Shown here: piece by piece, positions 1 through 10,300 of the stretch
Numbering within the stretch: the stretch's first letter is position 1
How the letters are laid out: the number at the start of each line of letters is the position of its first letter
NCBI RefSeq assembly: GCF_932276165.1
Contig: NC_064008.1
Coordinates: 3,291,001 to 3,355,000 of the forward strand
Direction: 5' to 3'
Source of the DNA: Plutella xylostella
Taxonomy: Eukaryota; Arthropoda; Insecta; Lepidoptera; Plutellidae
DNA length: 64,000 nucleotides
Program-made: the position numbers and the translations under genes
The notes under the pieces: model-generated
Database searches by the model: none
The model's input: the letters and a program-made list of their open reading frames with translations, nothing else
What the model was told of the DNA's origin: nothing

Positions 1-98
1 CACGTCGCTGGGCGGCGGCTCGCTCTACAACCTCGGGCTCAGCTCGTTCCTGGGCTCCGAGAGCGCGCTCGCCATGTTCCACGACGACGCCGATGCCG
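1..98 (+). CDS. Host gene exon, 5'-most in window (partial)
   Basis: The open frame reads TSLGGGSLYNLGLSSFLGSE and continues to the acidic DDADA. It ends in phase 1 at a GTGAGT donor. The sequence is GC-rich compared with the intron that follows, as coding DNA would be. The upstream part is cut off by the window edge. Confidence 0.8.
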
Positions 99-3000
99 GT
101 GAGTTGGAAGACACGTTTTCCCGTGGGAATTCCGGGATAAAACGTAGCATATGTGTTAATCCAGGGTGTCAGCTAACTCCATACCAAATTTCGTTGAAAT
201 CGGATCAGCCGTGAAGAAGTAGCAAACTTACACACTAGTAGTAAATTAGTAGGATTGATATACGTAGAACAAAAGGCCGGTCGGCAAGCACAGAGAAAAT
301 AGAACGTTGACCTTTGCATCTACAGCCTGTGCTGCCTGTGTGAGGGCACTATTACTGTGCGACAAATACAAAAAGGTCAATTCGAGTTTTTCGCTGTGCT
401 TAGCGACCGTGCGTTAGAATAGAGCACGTACGACATAGACAAGACGTTCAACACGGACGACGGCGATGCCGGTGAGTTGTACAGAATATAACTTATGAAT
501 AAATACGGACCACAAAACAGTCTGTATTACCACGAAAACCTTAAAACATTGTTTAACTAGCATTTAAAATTGAATTTGACAGATTTGTTACGGACCACAA
601 AACAGTCTGTATTACCACAAAAACCTTAAAACATTGTTTAACTAGCATTTAAAATTGAATTTGACAGTTTTGTTAGGGATTTAACAGCCCATAATCTTTA
701 AAAAAGTTAAAAATAAAAAGTCGTAATAAATTATATATCAATTCCATAAAATGGCTGCCATTATGTCCGATTTATAGCTATATTAGAATTTATAGCAACA
801 TTGCACCTACCCCACTCGGCAGTACAATGAATGTAAAAGGACTTGTGGATTTGTTTCTGTTTGTATGAATTTTGACGATACTTATTTTTTCTAAACAAAC
901 TTAGGAGGGTAACTTTTTGTCTCTTGCAGCGAATAAAATAGAAGTGATTAGTACTAGGCCGGCCGATAAGCAGGACTTTGACGTTAGTAATTTCCTGAAG
1001 ACGCTCACACCAACTGAGGTCATTACTGTGTCGGATAATGTGTCCGGTGAGTCATCATCATCGTTTATACAGGGTGGAATTTTGACAATGATTAATATAG
1101 ATCATGCCTATGTAACATTAATGTTATAATTGGTATAAACTGTGAAAGTTACCGTTTTATGCGATATGCACTTAGCGGTAACTGTTATAAACTAATGATA
1201 GATGAATTATGTAGAAGGTCTAGTGACTTTCATTATTTGCTTTATAAAAACTATGATAGAAGATTAAATTTAACAACAACAACATTATCTAGTAACAAGT
1301 TACTTGCATACATGACCCGGACTACTGAGCCGAAGGTCCCGGGTTCGATTCCCGGCTGGGGCAGATATTTGTTTAAAGACAGATATTTGTACTCGGGTCT
1401 TGGGCGTTGATATTTATATTTAGTATCTATCTATCTATGTATTTGTGTAGATATATCAGCTGTCCGACACCCATAACACAGGTTCTGCCTAGCTTGGGGT
1501 CGGATGGCCGTGTGTGAGATGTCCCCACATATTATTATTATTATTATTATTATATTATTATACAATGTACCTCTGCCGGAAATTATTGGGGAATGTTTCA
1601 CAGATGCATTTAAATTGCAAAAACATAGCAAAAAAATAGCCTACAGAAAATAAATGAAGGATGTAATTAAATGAAACTGTTGAATTGTTTGATAAAATTC
1701 CACTCTGTATAATGATAATGGCATGGCACCCAATACCCAAATGCTATCGGCTTTTTGTGCATTTTTTTTTCTTTTTGCAGTTTTTTTTCATTATTTTTAT
1801 GTCTGAATGGCTAAAATCAATTATGACAAAGTTGTGAAAATCACTAGTGGCTGTCTGTTACCCCTACTTCCGGTTTGATGTTGTTATCGTGTGTAACTTT
1901 TACAATTCGCAAATGTTTGTTTCTCCATAGAATTTTTGTTTTCACGCGACACTTTACTATAATTAGATTATTATTATTTTGTCGAATTTCCTAAAGTCAT
2001 AGAAGAAAAGACGCTCTATCTTCTTTTCAGTTTATTTTTGCAACACTATGTGGTATGGCCATGTGGTGGACCATGGCCACATTAGAAGGGCTAGAGGGCT
2101 AGCACAGGGCGCAATTGAGACGTGATAAAAGTGCTCCATCGCGCTCGCTCTTGAGGCTGCGCGATGTGAGTGAGCGGGATGCAAAACTTGTCACGTGTTA
2201 ACTTAAATGCGCCCCGTCCCCGTGCTAGCCCTTCAGCTATAATGGCATTATCTAGTTCTAACTACTTTTTATCTTCACAGTGGCAAGTGGCACACTATCT
2301 CAGAAGTCTCAAGACACTTTACCTGGATTGGATCTATTAACACCAGAGAGCACGGGAAATGCACCACCCCCTATCTCATTCTACGGGTCTACATTGGAAC
2401 CTGGTATGTATTTGTATTGCAGTAGGGTTAAGATTGATTTTATTGATAAATAGATCGAGTAATAGATCAAATAATGTATTCTACTCGCCTTTGCCCCGTA
2501 GTTGGAAATGTTTGCTTGGAGATCAGCTATCTTCACTAAAATATGTAGTCCTCTCCTTAGTAAAAAACTGTAAAATATTATTTTCAGAAGAACCAGAGCC
2601 TTATAGGCCAGAGCCAGCGCCCTGGAGCAATAATGTATCGCCCTGGACCATACCTGTGAGTGTATAATCATTATTTATTACTATTCATCTTAAAACCCCT
2701 TTTCATTAAACAATATTGAGAAAATACCAATAATATTTCTTGTTTCTAGGACTTAGAAGATTCTTTTATGGTTAGTAATTATACCATTCTGTTTTTTGTT
2801 TTTTTGGATCCGAGTACAAAATGTCATTACACTACACTATGCCTCAGATTTAAACATTATACTTGAGCCATTTCAAATGTCGTCGAACACAGTCGTTAAT
2901 AATTTTATCAGAGCTATAGCTCGGACTTAAAAAGGGCATAAAGGCATACCACTAGCACCTGCTTCTGCCTTTTCGTAGGCCCCCGTGCCAGTGAAGGTTA

Positions 3001-6000
3001 TAAAATGATACTTACTTTTAGTAATAAGGCCGAGTATAATTTGTATGTTTGTGAAACTGTTTGTGTGCAATAAAGAGTATTTATCTTATCTTACCTGTAG
3101 TGCTTTATAGTATCAATAAAATAGGGATATGCTCGAAACAACAGTATTTAACAAATAGCACCCGTTTCATCAGGCCCCGCTACCAGTGCCGGTGCCGCCG
3201 CCCGCCCTAGCGCCGCCGCCCGCGCCGCCCGCGCCGCCCGCCCTCGCGCACGCCGTGCCGCCCGCCTCGCCGCCCAGCTACACGCAGGTATGTGGCGACA
3301 TCTAGTGACGTGATTTGTATATTATTTACTTTGTCAACGACCCAGTGGACAGCTCATAGGTCCCGTTGGCGTCTCGCCGGCCTCTTGTGCAATATGTGGG
3401 TGTCTCACACACGGCCATCGGACCCTAAACAAGGCGGAGCCTGTAATATGGATGTCGGACTGCTGATATATTTACACAAATACATAGATTACCCGAGTAC
3501 AACAGACACATTGAGAAAATCATCCTTTTTTAAGTTGGTTAAAAGGAGGAAGATACGGAATATTCCTGCAAACATTTAACCTCTAGAATGCCGTGTGCCA
3601 GATCTGTCCCAACCCCCCTTGTCTGCCTAGTGACAGATCTGTCCCAAGAGTACTTCATCGCGATTTTTGTGATTTTTGTTATTAATTACCATGAAATAGA
3701 GAATGAATTCACCTGTAATTTATTCTATATGAATGAAACAACCATCGACAACATTCATTGAGTCAAAAACTTCACTTGTTTACTAGTAGCGCGAAATTCA
3801 AATTTTGGTACCTTGAACAGTCCTTGTACTTGCGACTGTTGGTAATAAAATGGTGATTTCGTATGGAAAAAACGTCAAAAGGTTAGTAAATACTATTTTT
3901 TCTTGTTATTTATACAATTTTGAAGGTACAGTGATAAATCAATAGTATAAAAAAATACAAAAAATCGAGTTTTTATCGATCTAAAATTGTACCGGATTAT
4001 TGCCTGAAGGGTGCGTAAGTTTGTAAACTGTTTTCTAGACTATTATGTAAAAACACTAATAAATAATTTATTTCATTTATAAAGATAATTTCATTGATAA
4101 TACATATTTATATCGGTTTATTCAATAAATAGCCAAAATATTAGAGAAAATCAATATTTATCAAGGTGCATCCAAAATTCACACACACACATACGCAAGC
4201 AAAATGGCCGCCGCTCGTGTATGTACACGAAGTGCGTTGGGCTGTTATACAGCGTGTTTTATTTTTTGGGATCATCGCTCTAGCGAACTCGAAGTTTAGG
4301 CTCTTTAGAATGATATCGATGTGTAGATGAGTCTGAGAGGGTGATAACCTGTCCTATTTATATAAATAAATAATGTATTTATATATATATATATATTTAT
4401 AGTATCATATTTGTTGAAAGTAGGTTAACAAATAAGTAAATATGATTCAGTAAGTAACTTACGTTTAATTTTTTATAATTAAGTATGCTAAAATACGAAA
4501 CATCATAAATATATTATTATCATTCTTATTTTATTTCATCAAAACTGAACACCCTTGATTTGAGACAGATCTGTCACACGGCGCACTGGAGCAAGCTCTT
4601 GTCACGCACACATGCACATGTACAGAAAATGGAGTCTTTTGAAATAAAGCATATTATAGTCAGTTTTCAAAATATGAATTATAAATGTATTTCCTCTAGA
4701 GTTTATATTTTATTGATATCAGTTGATTGCTATATAATCTCTTCAAGTAATAAGTATAAAAAAACCTGGATTGAAACTAAAATTATATTGAAATAGAGGT
4801 ATTTTTCTGTGATGGGTGCAGCTTCAAGTAAAAATCTGTAATAAATGACCTATAGAAATCAAATAAAACAATTATAACCAATAAAATTCATTGTAACACG
4901 TTCATTATCATTAGCTATCTGACAATAAATTACAATCGATACATTATTGAGTACCGAACAATAATACCCAAATATTCATATAAATGTGATTCCCGCGCGG
5001 GCGCTCTCTACTGTCAAAAAGCGCCGGCAGACGGCAGTTACATGTGTGCGCGGCTGTTCGGCATAGGAAAGGTTAAGCTTTGAAGAATAGCCCGTAATAA
5101 ATAATAAGCCGTGCGACATCTAGCAACGTCATTCTGCACACTGGCGAAAGATGATGGTAGAGTATAATACGAGGTGTGTAGATACCCCATGGCCCTTAGG
5201 GTGTGCATAGGTGGTGTATTTTTCTGAAAATCACCATATATGTCGTTGCTTGACTTGGTTTGAATATGTAAATTCGCTGTGAAACATTGTTACAATAAAT
5301 TCTTTCATTATCAGGCCTTTCCGAATGTGGAATTAGGTGATGAAGATGTAAGTTTATATCAGTAGTACTTCAGAACTTAAACCAACTATGTAGTTGTAAA
5401 TGTTTTAGTTATTTCTCTCTTTCTACTAAATACTAATTACAGTGCCATAAGAATCATTTGGAGCGTGGAAAAATATATTCCTAACGACACTATTTTGAAA
5501 AACCCACATGTTAAAATATCACACCCGCCCTAAATAATCCATGTGGCACTGGCTTTATTTTCGTAGTCGTAAAGTCTAAAAACTCTAAAACATGTATATT
5601 TCTTTCAGGATCGAATAACGGGAGATGTGGACCACAGAGGAATCTTACCGCCACCGCCGCCGCCGCCCGTCATACCCACACTGAGTGTGTTAGGACGTGA
5701 GTTGTTTCATTCGCTTACTCCAGTATACCTAGCACGGGGCACAAGACGCGCTCGTTTTTGAGGCCAATTTTTGTCATGTCTGGCGCGTCTTGCACCCCGT
5801 GCTAGGTATGCTAAACGAAATAAACGTCTACAGCGTAATGTAGAAGTAGTAGGGTGCTTTTCCACCAGAGATGTGCTATGCAGCTATGCTGCGAAGATGT
5901 GATATCTACGCTACGAAAATATGTGACCGTTTCCACCAATACTACGCTAGGTAGCTGTGCGAGGAAGATGCGCTACGAAGATGCGCCGCCGCAAAGTAGC

Positions 6001-6568
6001 TGTGCGAGAAAGATGCGCATCTCGAGCTATGCTATGTATCGATTTCCACGATGGCATGTCTACTTTCAGTGAAAAACGCGGGCATACTGTAGGTCTGCTC
6101 TGCACATACATAGCTACACCACTCGCGATGGTCCATAGCACATATCCATAGCACGCATCCATAGCACACATCCATAGCACGCATCATTCCATACAAAAAA
6201 CATATCTTAGTTGAATCCGTTTCCACCAGTGCTAAGCTATGTGCACCAATAATATGATTGGTGGATATCAAACGCATCCATAGCATCGTAGCATAGCACA
6301 TCTCTGGTGGAAAAGCACCCGTATACTAAGCAGAATAAGCGACTCAGCTCATCATTTTAACTATTTACCTTTTTCTACGATCTTTGGAAATTTGTAACAA
6401 AAAAAACATTCCTCCATCCATAGGTTGCTTGAAAGATTATAAAATATAATTCCGAATGTATTTAATATAAATAAAAGTTGATCAATAGAGTTATATATTT
6501 ACTGTACATATTAACTTATCTCTCTCTATCCACAGAACTAGAGGACGTGGACCACAGATTACTTCCGT

Positions 6569-6599
<31 letters not shown>

Positions 6600-8692
6600 G
6601 CTTTCTAGGCATCCTAGCTCTAATCAAGGTATTTATAGTTATTACTGTGTACTGTTGACGCTCTGGAAAGGTAAAAGGACTAAGCGAAAAATTATTTCAA
6701 TAATGAGTTCTATCATAGCTAAAGTCAGCCGATTTCGACTCTCTTTTGAAAAAATATCGCATATGCAATATGCATTTTTATAGGTTTACTGTAGAGTTTA
6801 ACTATCTGAAAGTGCCTTTTTGAATTAATTTACATATAGGTACTTTATAAACTAAGTTTCAAAAAAATACGGAAGTAGAAAATGTAACTAATATTTTGTC
6901 TTTTTTGTGTTTTTACACACATTTAGATTTTGGTGTTATGTATTTTAAGTATAACTCAACAATACGTTTTTCCTTTCTCAGATGTGGACCACAGAAATCT
7001 CATATCACTGACGCATCAGCCACAACCGGTGCCGTCTGTGGAAAAAAGCAGAGGAGTCGATCAGGTAACCTTAACTATAGAGCAGTAAGATAAATTTTTA
7101 GTTGCAAACGTTTTTTGATTTTCCCTTACTTTTAAACCATAGATTGTAAACTTATTTTCAGTTGGATATATTCCTTAGTGATTTTTTGGTGAGTGATTTT
7201 GAAATGTTAAAAATGGAGGTTACAGTGTCTATTGCATAATGTTTTCACTTAGCACACTGGCTTGTAAATATATCACTCACTCATAAGTTTTCAGAGATAG
7301 GCTTCCTGTATCACGGATATTAATATTAAGTAGTACTAATAGCACCATAAAATTCTACAAAACTGTTGTTCTTATTTATTTGTTTTAGTTTATACGTAGG
7401 TACGCAGATATATACGAAAGTGTATAGCTACTTATGAAGCTGACTTTACCTGTCCGCCATTTCTTCTCCATGGTGGTAGACTCAACAAACTATTGTAAAA
7501 TTTTACATACGTTGAATAAAGTAATATTCTATTCTTCTATTCTCTTGGCAGCCCCTTCTATCTTGTGCACCCTGTAGTTTTCAGCTCTGAAATGGTATTA
7601 AAATATGTAATTTTCAGGATTACCGAGTGCCCCCGCCCGTGCCCCCTCCGGATATAGTGGAGAGCGTGGACATGGACCTGTCTGAGGACGAGGAGCATCC
7701 GCAGAGTAAGAATTTACATTATTATTTACCCCTTTATTCATAAAAAAAAGTTATTGGATGTTTTAGCTATTGAACTATTTTGTCACTCTCAACAATTCTC
7801 AACAACTGAGAACAATTTGTTCTCTGACGGAGAGTGACAAAACAGTTCAATGGCTAAAACATCCAATAAGTGTTTTTATAAATAAGGGCGGTTACTCTTT
7901 AAAGCTACCTCCTATTGCGATGGAAGTTAGATTTCATTAAAATCTGTCCCAAAGAACAATATTTGTCTCTCCCATCCACTCGCTACTGGTTGTTTGTCCA
8001 TGGTCGTATTTCACGTTACGTTTGCCTGTTCGTATGTCAAGCGTACATCTACCTCAATGTCTCCACTAATCTTATTAGCCAACCAACATCTATCTTATTA
8101 GCTGTCGATAAACGTCTCTCTACCAACAGGGCACTACCCACACTCTGAACCACACCGCCGCAACAGCTTCAACCAAAACAACAAAGTGTTAGTCGGAGGA
8201 GACAACGGCAAGACCAACCACGCCAACTTGATCCGCATCAACAGTATGCCCGCCGGCGACCACGCGTACCAAGACAAACTGGCCATGCCATCGACAGCCC
8301 CAGTCATGCCACTAAGCAATCCCTTTGATAACATGCCGAAGTTCAACAATATGCCGGAATTCGCCTTCAGGGAAGACCCTAGATTGCGAGAGGAAGAAGA
8401 AATGTCTAACGACAGCGCGTATGATGAAGACATACGTAGTAGGATGAGGGATAATTCTATACCGGATTTAAGGAATCCATCGCCGCCGAAAGATTATGAC
8501 GATGAATGGCACGGCCAGAGTGAAAGTCCTAGGTTTATGAACCCTAGGTTCCCTAGGAATTGGAGTCCGGGTGTGAGGAACTTTAGGCCGCAAGGGTTTG
8601 GACCACAACAGCAGTTTTGGCCCAGGAATGGACCACGGCCGCCGCCCAGGAATTGGGGCCCAAGACCGCAAAGATTTAATAATAATTGGTGA
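1..8692 (+). CDS. 3' part of a multi-exon proline-rich nuclear protein gene (family unassigned)
   Basis: Thirteen exons (1-98, 930-1046, 2281-2403, 2588-2655, 2750-2770, 3174-3287, 5315-5347, 5609-5696, 6536-6628, 6982-7064, 7162-7188, 7618-7705, 8130-8692) are bounded by GT/AG sites with compatible phases. They join to exactly 505 codons including TGA at 8690-8692; the 5' end lies outside the window. The protein is low-complexity: poly-proline blocks, three DVDHR motifs, an acidic VDMDLSEDEE segment, DPRLREEEE, and an Arg/Pro/Asn/Gly-rich tail ending RFNNNW. No enzymatic domain, signal peptide or membrane segment is visible. This composition suits a scaffold in RNA processing or transcription. 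An RPRD2/SCAF/PCF11-like or Su(sable)/ZC3H4-like family is a guess from style only. The intact frame over 13 exons makes a functional gene very likely. Confidence 0.9.
425..471 (+). other. Exon-like duplicate of the first exon's 3' end (pseudo- or poison exon)
   Basis: The last ~20 nt before a GTGAGTTG donor nearly repeat the end of exon 1-98 (GACGACGCCGATGCCG versus GACGACGGCGATGCCG). In the matching frame it reads YDIDKTFNTDDGDAG. The AG sites at 416-424 either give the wrong phase or bring in a TAG codon. It therefore cannot be a simple in-frame cassette; it is a decayed exon copy or an exon whose inclusion would stop translation. Confidence 0.4.
930..1046 (+). CDS. Host gene exon
   Basis: The acceptor is CTCTTGCAG and the donor GTGAGT. 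The 117 nt enter and leave in phase 1. It encodes ANKIEVISTRPADKQDFDV and a hydrophilic stretch ending VSDNVSG. It contains no recognised domain. Confidence 0.85.
1300..1560 (+). repeat. tRNA-derived SINE (5' truncated) with (ATT)n tail
   Basis: A good RNA polymerase III B box (GGTTCGATTCC) lies at about 1341-1351. It is followed by the body known from lepidopteran SINEs ('cagctgtccgacacccata', 'ggtcggatggccgtgtgtg') and an ATT microsatellite at about 1530-1560. No matching acceptor stem or clear A box exists, so this is not a tRNA gene. It sits in the intron 1047-2280. Confidence 0.75.
2095..2232. mobile_element. Short MITE with AGGGCTAGCAC termini
   Basis: AGGGCTAGCACAGGGCGCA at the left is mirrored by a right end that reads AGGGCTAGCACGGGG on the other strand, followed by GGGGCGCA. 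Sub-terminal ACGTGA/TCACGT also pair. Total length is about 138 bp. The core words (cacggggc, gcgctcg) recur in the hairpin at 5725-5809, so the two look like one family. No target duplication is evident. Confidence 0.6.
2281..2403 (+). CDS. Host gene exon
   Basis: The acceptor is TCTTCACAG and the donor GTATGT. Both ends are in phase 1. The product is Ser/Thr/Pro-rich (VASGTLSQKSQDTLPGLDLL, then NAPPPISFYGSTLEP). Confidence 0.85.
2588..2655 (+). CDS. Host gene exon
   Basis: The 68 nt lie between TTTTCAG and GTGAGT and turn phase 1 into phase 0. The product is EEPEPYRPEPAPWSNNVSP plus WTIP, a Pro/Glu/Trp-containing linker. Confidence 0.85.
2750..2770 (+). CDS. Host gene microexon, 21 nt (DLEDSFM)
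   Basis: It is preceded by TTGTTTCTAG and followed by GTTAGT. Seven codons keep phase 0 between the exons at 2588-2655 and 3174-3287. Its acidic-hydrophobic product resembles the 27-nt microexon LDIFLSDFL at 7162-7188. Confidence 0.65.
3000..3096 (+). repeat. LINE/SINE 3'-tail-like fragment
   Basis: The stretch ends 'caataaagagtatttatcttatctta', an AATAAA followed by short TATTT/CTTAT repeats, as in many lepidopteran non-LTR 3' tails. It lies in the intron before the exon at 3174. No coding part remains. Confidence 0.4.
3174..3287 (+). CDS. Host gene exon, proline/alanine-rich
   Basis: It is bounded by TTTCATCAG and GTATGT and is 114 nt in phase 0. The product is a Pro/Ala/Val tract (APLPVPVPPPALAPPPAPPA onward) ending SPPSYTQ. 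Its GC content is far above that of the surrounding introns. Confidence 0.85.
3576..4589. mobile_element. Candidate non-autonomous DNA element with imperfect TIRs
   Basis: CTCTAGAATGCCGTGTGCC at about 3581-3599, followed by AGATCTGTCCC, is mirrored at about 4562-4589 by GACAGATCTGTCACACGGC and then GCACTGGAG. A TTAA lies just outside the left end, as in piggyBac targets, but no matching TTAA is seen at the right. The ~1-kb AT-rich interior has no convincing ORF. It occupies much of intron 3288-5314. Confidence 0.4.
5315..5347 (+). CDS. Host gene microexon, 33 nt (AFPNVELGDED)
   Basis: It lies between CATTATCAG and GTAAGT and consists of 11 codons in phase 0. The acidic product continues the alternation of Pro-rich and acidic segments. 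Confidence 0.7.
5609..5696 (+). CDS. Host gene exon with first DVDHR motif
   Basis: The acceptor is TTTCTTTCAG and the donor GTGAGT; phase runs 0 to 1. The product is DRITGDVDHRGILPPPPPPP, then VIPTLSVLG. It is the first of three exons sharing DVDHR plus a proline tract, which indicates tandem exon duplication. Confidence 0.85.
5725..5809. mobile_element. 85-bp hairpin MITE
   Basis: Two 27-bp arms match at 25 positions. The left arm begins ATACCTAGCACGGGGCACAA and the right arm, on the other strand, begins ATACCTAGCACGGGGTGCAA. The loop is about 31 bp. It is related in wording to the MITE at 2095-2232. Confidence 0.65.
5852..6320. mobile_element. 469-bp MITE with 30-bp perfect TIRs
   Basis: The first 30 bp (GGGTGCTTTTCCACCAGAGA, then TGTGCTATGC) recur as an exact reverse complement at the right end. 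The flanks share GTA (5849-5851 and 6321-6323), a possible 3-bp target duplication of PIF/Harbinger type. The interior holds short tandem words (ccatagcacgcat repeats near 6130-6185; gtgcgagaaagatgcgc repeats near 5958-6018). It is non-coding and inserted in intron 5697-6535. Confidence 0.8.
6536..6628 (+). CDS. Host gene exon with second DVDHR motif
   Basis: It is bounded by CTATCCACAG and GTATTT, with phase 1 at both ends. The product is QLEDVDHRLLPSLPPPPPAP, then APLSRHPSSNQ. Same-phase ends mean this exon could be duplicated or skipped without a frame change. Confidence 0.85.
6982..7064 (+). CDS. Host gene exon with third DVDHR motif
   Basis: It follows CCTTTCTCAG and precedes GTAACC; phase runs 1 to 0. 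The product is DVDHRNLISLTHQPQPVPSV, then EKSRGVDQ. Here the proline run is replaced by a Gln/Pro segment, so it is the most diverged of the three. Confidence 0.85.
7162..7188 (+). CDS. Host gene microexon, 27 nt (LDIFLSDFL)
   Basis: It lies between TTATTTTCAG and GTGAGT and has nine codons in phase 0. The amphipathic acidic-hydrophobic sequence looks like a short binding motif (inference). Confidence 0.7.
7490..7550 (+). repeat. Non-LTR element 3' tail
   Basis: 'gttgaataaagtaatattct' followed by repeated TATTC/CTTCT units resembles the 3' end of lepidopteran LINEs. A similar tail in the opposite orientation is at 61947-62020. Confidence 0.4.
7618..7705 (+). CDS. Host gene exon, acidic and proline-rich
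   Basis: It follows TAATTTTCAG and precedes GTAAGA; phase runs 0 to 1. The product is DYRVPPPVPPPDIVESVDMD, then LSEDEEHPQ. DYRVPPP echoes the DVDHR-plus-proline layout of the previous exons, and the second half is acidic. Confidence 0.85.
7730..7888. mobile_element. 159-bp foldback MITE
   Basis: Arms of about 60 bp pair with a few mismatches: 'gttattggatgttttagcta' near 7751 against 'tggctaaaacatccaataag' near 7851, and 'tgtcactctc' against 'gagagtgaca'. The loop is about 40 bp. No clear target duplication is visible. It lies in the last intron. Confidence 0.7.
8130..8692 (+). CDS. Host gene terminal exon
   Basis: The acceptor is TACCAACAG and entry is phase 1. The exon encodes 186 residues and TGA. 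The product is polar, with Asn-rich and Met/Pro patches (NPFDNMPKFNNMPEFAF), DPRLREEEE, a Ser/acidic stretch, and a C-terminal Arg/Pro/Gly/Asn/Trp-rich region (RNWSPGVRNFRPQGFGPQQQ, RPPPRNWGPRPQRFNNNW). The tail resembles disordered RNA-associated regions. A GTG start at 8186 would be an artefact, because the frame is open from the splice site. Confidence 0.92.
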
Positions 8693-8960
8693 TAACTTGT
8701 GACTAGTTCGTTGTGTAGTGACAGTTTTATCGGTTCTGAGTTTATGTAATATAGATTTATATTGTGTGTAAATGGTGTTGTATGTATTATGCGTTTTGCA
8801 CTTATGTTGTTGCGGTTTTTGAGGTCAGAGCGATGAAGTGTAATAGTAGTATAGGTTAATTGTTATGACTGTGAATTGTGTTGAAGAATCAAAATTTCTA
8901 CTATTGCGACTGCCTGTAATTATTTAAAGAATAAAAGAGATTTGTTAAAAGGTTCCCTAG
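8693..8960 (+). other. 3' UTR and polyadenylation signal of the host gene
   Basis: After TGA the sequence becomes AT/GT-rich and non-coding. AATAAA at 8930-8935 is a good poly(A) signal, with a T/GT-containing stretch just downstream. Other AATAAA-like words near 9539 could serve a longer transcript. Confidence 0.6.
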
Positions 8961-10300
8961 TTAATGGGTAGAGCTAAGGGGGTATTTATGAATTCCTATG
9001 TTTCACTTCTCTTTTATATGCATATCCCTGCAGCATTCATTACAAGGTAACTTCTAAATTTAAACAGAAATGTATGAAAATAACATAAGTGTCAGCGCAA
9101 AAATCGGACTGTATGTTTATGTATCATAGTTTATTTGCAAGAGTGTTGTTTTATATTGATATCGACTGTGTCACATTATGTTGAATCATTCTGACAAAAG
9201 TTTAATAGTTTATGATGATTCCAATAGCAGATCGGTTACAAAACGATATGATACAATATTGTATCTCAATTTTGCACTACTGAATAAAAAGCAGCAAAAT
9301 TTATCCGGTTGTAAATGTTATTGTTCCTCATTTTATACATGGTGTTGCAAAAGTGGGTTATTAGGCTGTAAGGCTTTTCTTTTAAATCACTCTGTATTAT
9401 GTTTGCATCGTCAAAACTCGCAGGTTTTCTAGTCTGTAAAATATAACATTATGTGTTCCAGATGGTAACTATTTACAACAAAACAACTAAATATTAATCT
9501 TAAACATTGCTCCAGGCTATCACTCACATAATGTTATAATAAAATATAAGATGGTAGCTGCTAGAGAGAAACAAAACATAATATTTAATAAAGTTTTCTC
9601 TGTCTCTCATAATATTACAATAGAAACTCGATTCTTCTGTAAGATAAGATTTGATTTTAATAGTGACTAAACTTATCACTTTAGAATAGGACGTGTAAAC
9701 ATGCGAAAAAACACCTTATTGCTTCGGTGCCCACTCGTATAACGTGCCCTAGCAATGGTTATAACGTCACAATGTAAACTAGTAATAGAAAGTTATATTT
9801 CATTCGTATTAAAACTTAATATTAGTTGGGATTTTATTGTTTATTTCAACTGGTCCTTTTTATTTGTTTGAAATTGATTCCATTACATGCCCTACACATG
9901 TAAGGCAGCTGCACCAACCAATCTTTTTAATCTAACTTCAAAAATTAATAAAAATATTCTACACATTTGATAGACGAAACAATAGCTGTAGCATAAGTAG
10001 ATGTATAAATTAATTATCTTCCTCCAACAAGTTAGATATATAAATAATCTACCAGTATATAGGTCCGTTTCTTTCTAAGCCATGTGTTTGTTTGCTCACC
10101 TATATTGAATAGGCTTCATTATTAACGAAAACAAAGCCCTTTTTCCTCATACATCCCGTAATTAATAGAATGAAATCTCCTTTCTTATGTTGGCGTAAGA
10201 CCGCATCAAAATTGGATTACCTTCACAGGGTGAGACATGTGCGCATTATCTGCGTAGATCGAACAAATACGGATAGATGTAAGCTCGGATTAGGCTTGTA

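Noticed and set aside
1309..1370. tRNA gene
   Set aside because: Only the B-box half is intact. There is no acceptor stem and it continues into a known SINE body.
3292..3579. 95-codon ORF downstream of a host exon
   Set aside because: It lies past a good GTATGT donor; coding composition ends at the donor.
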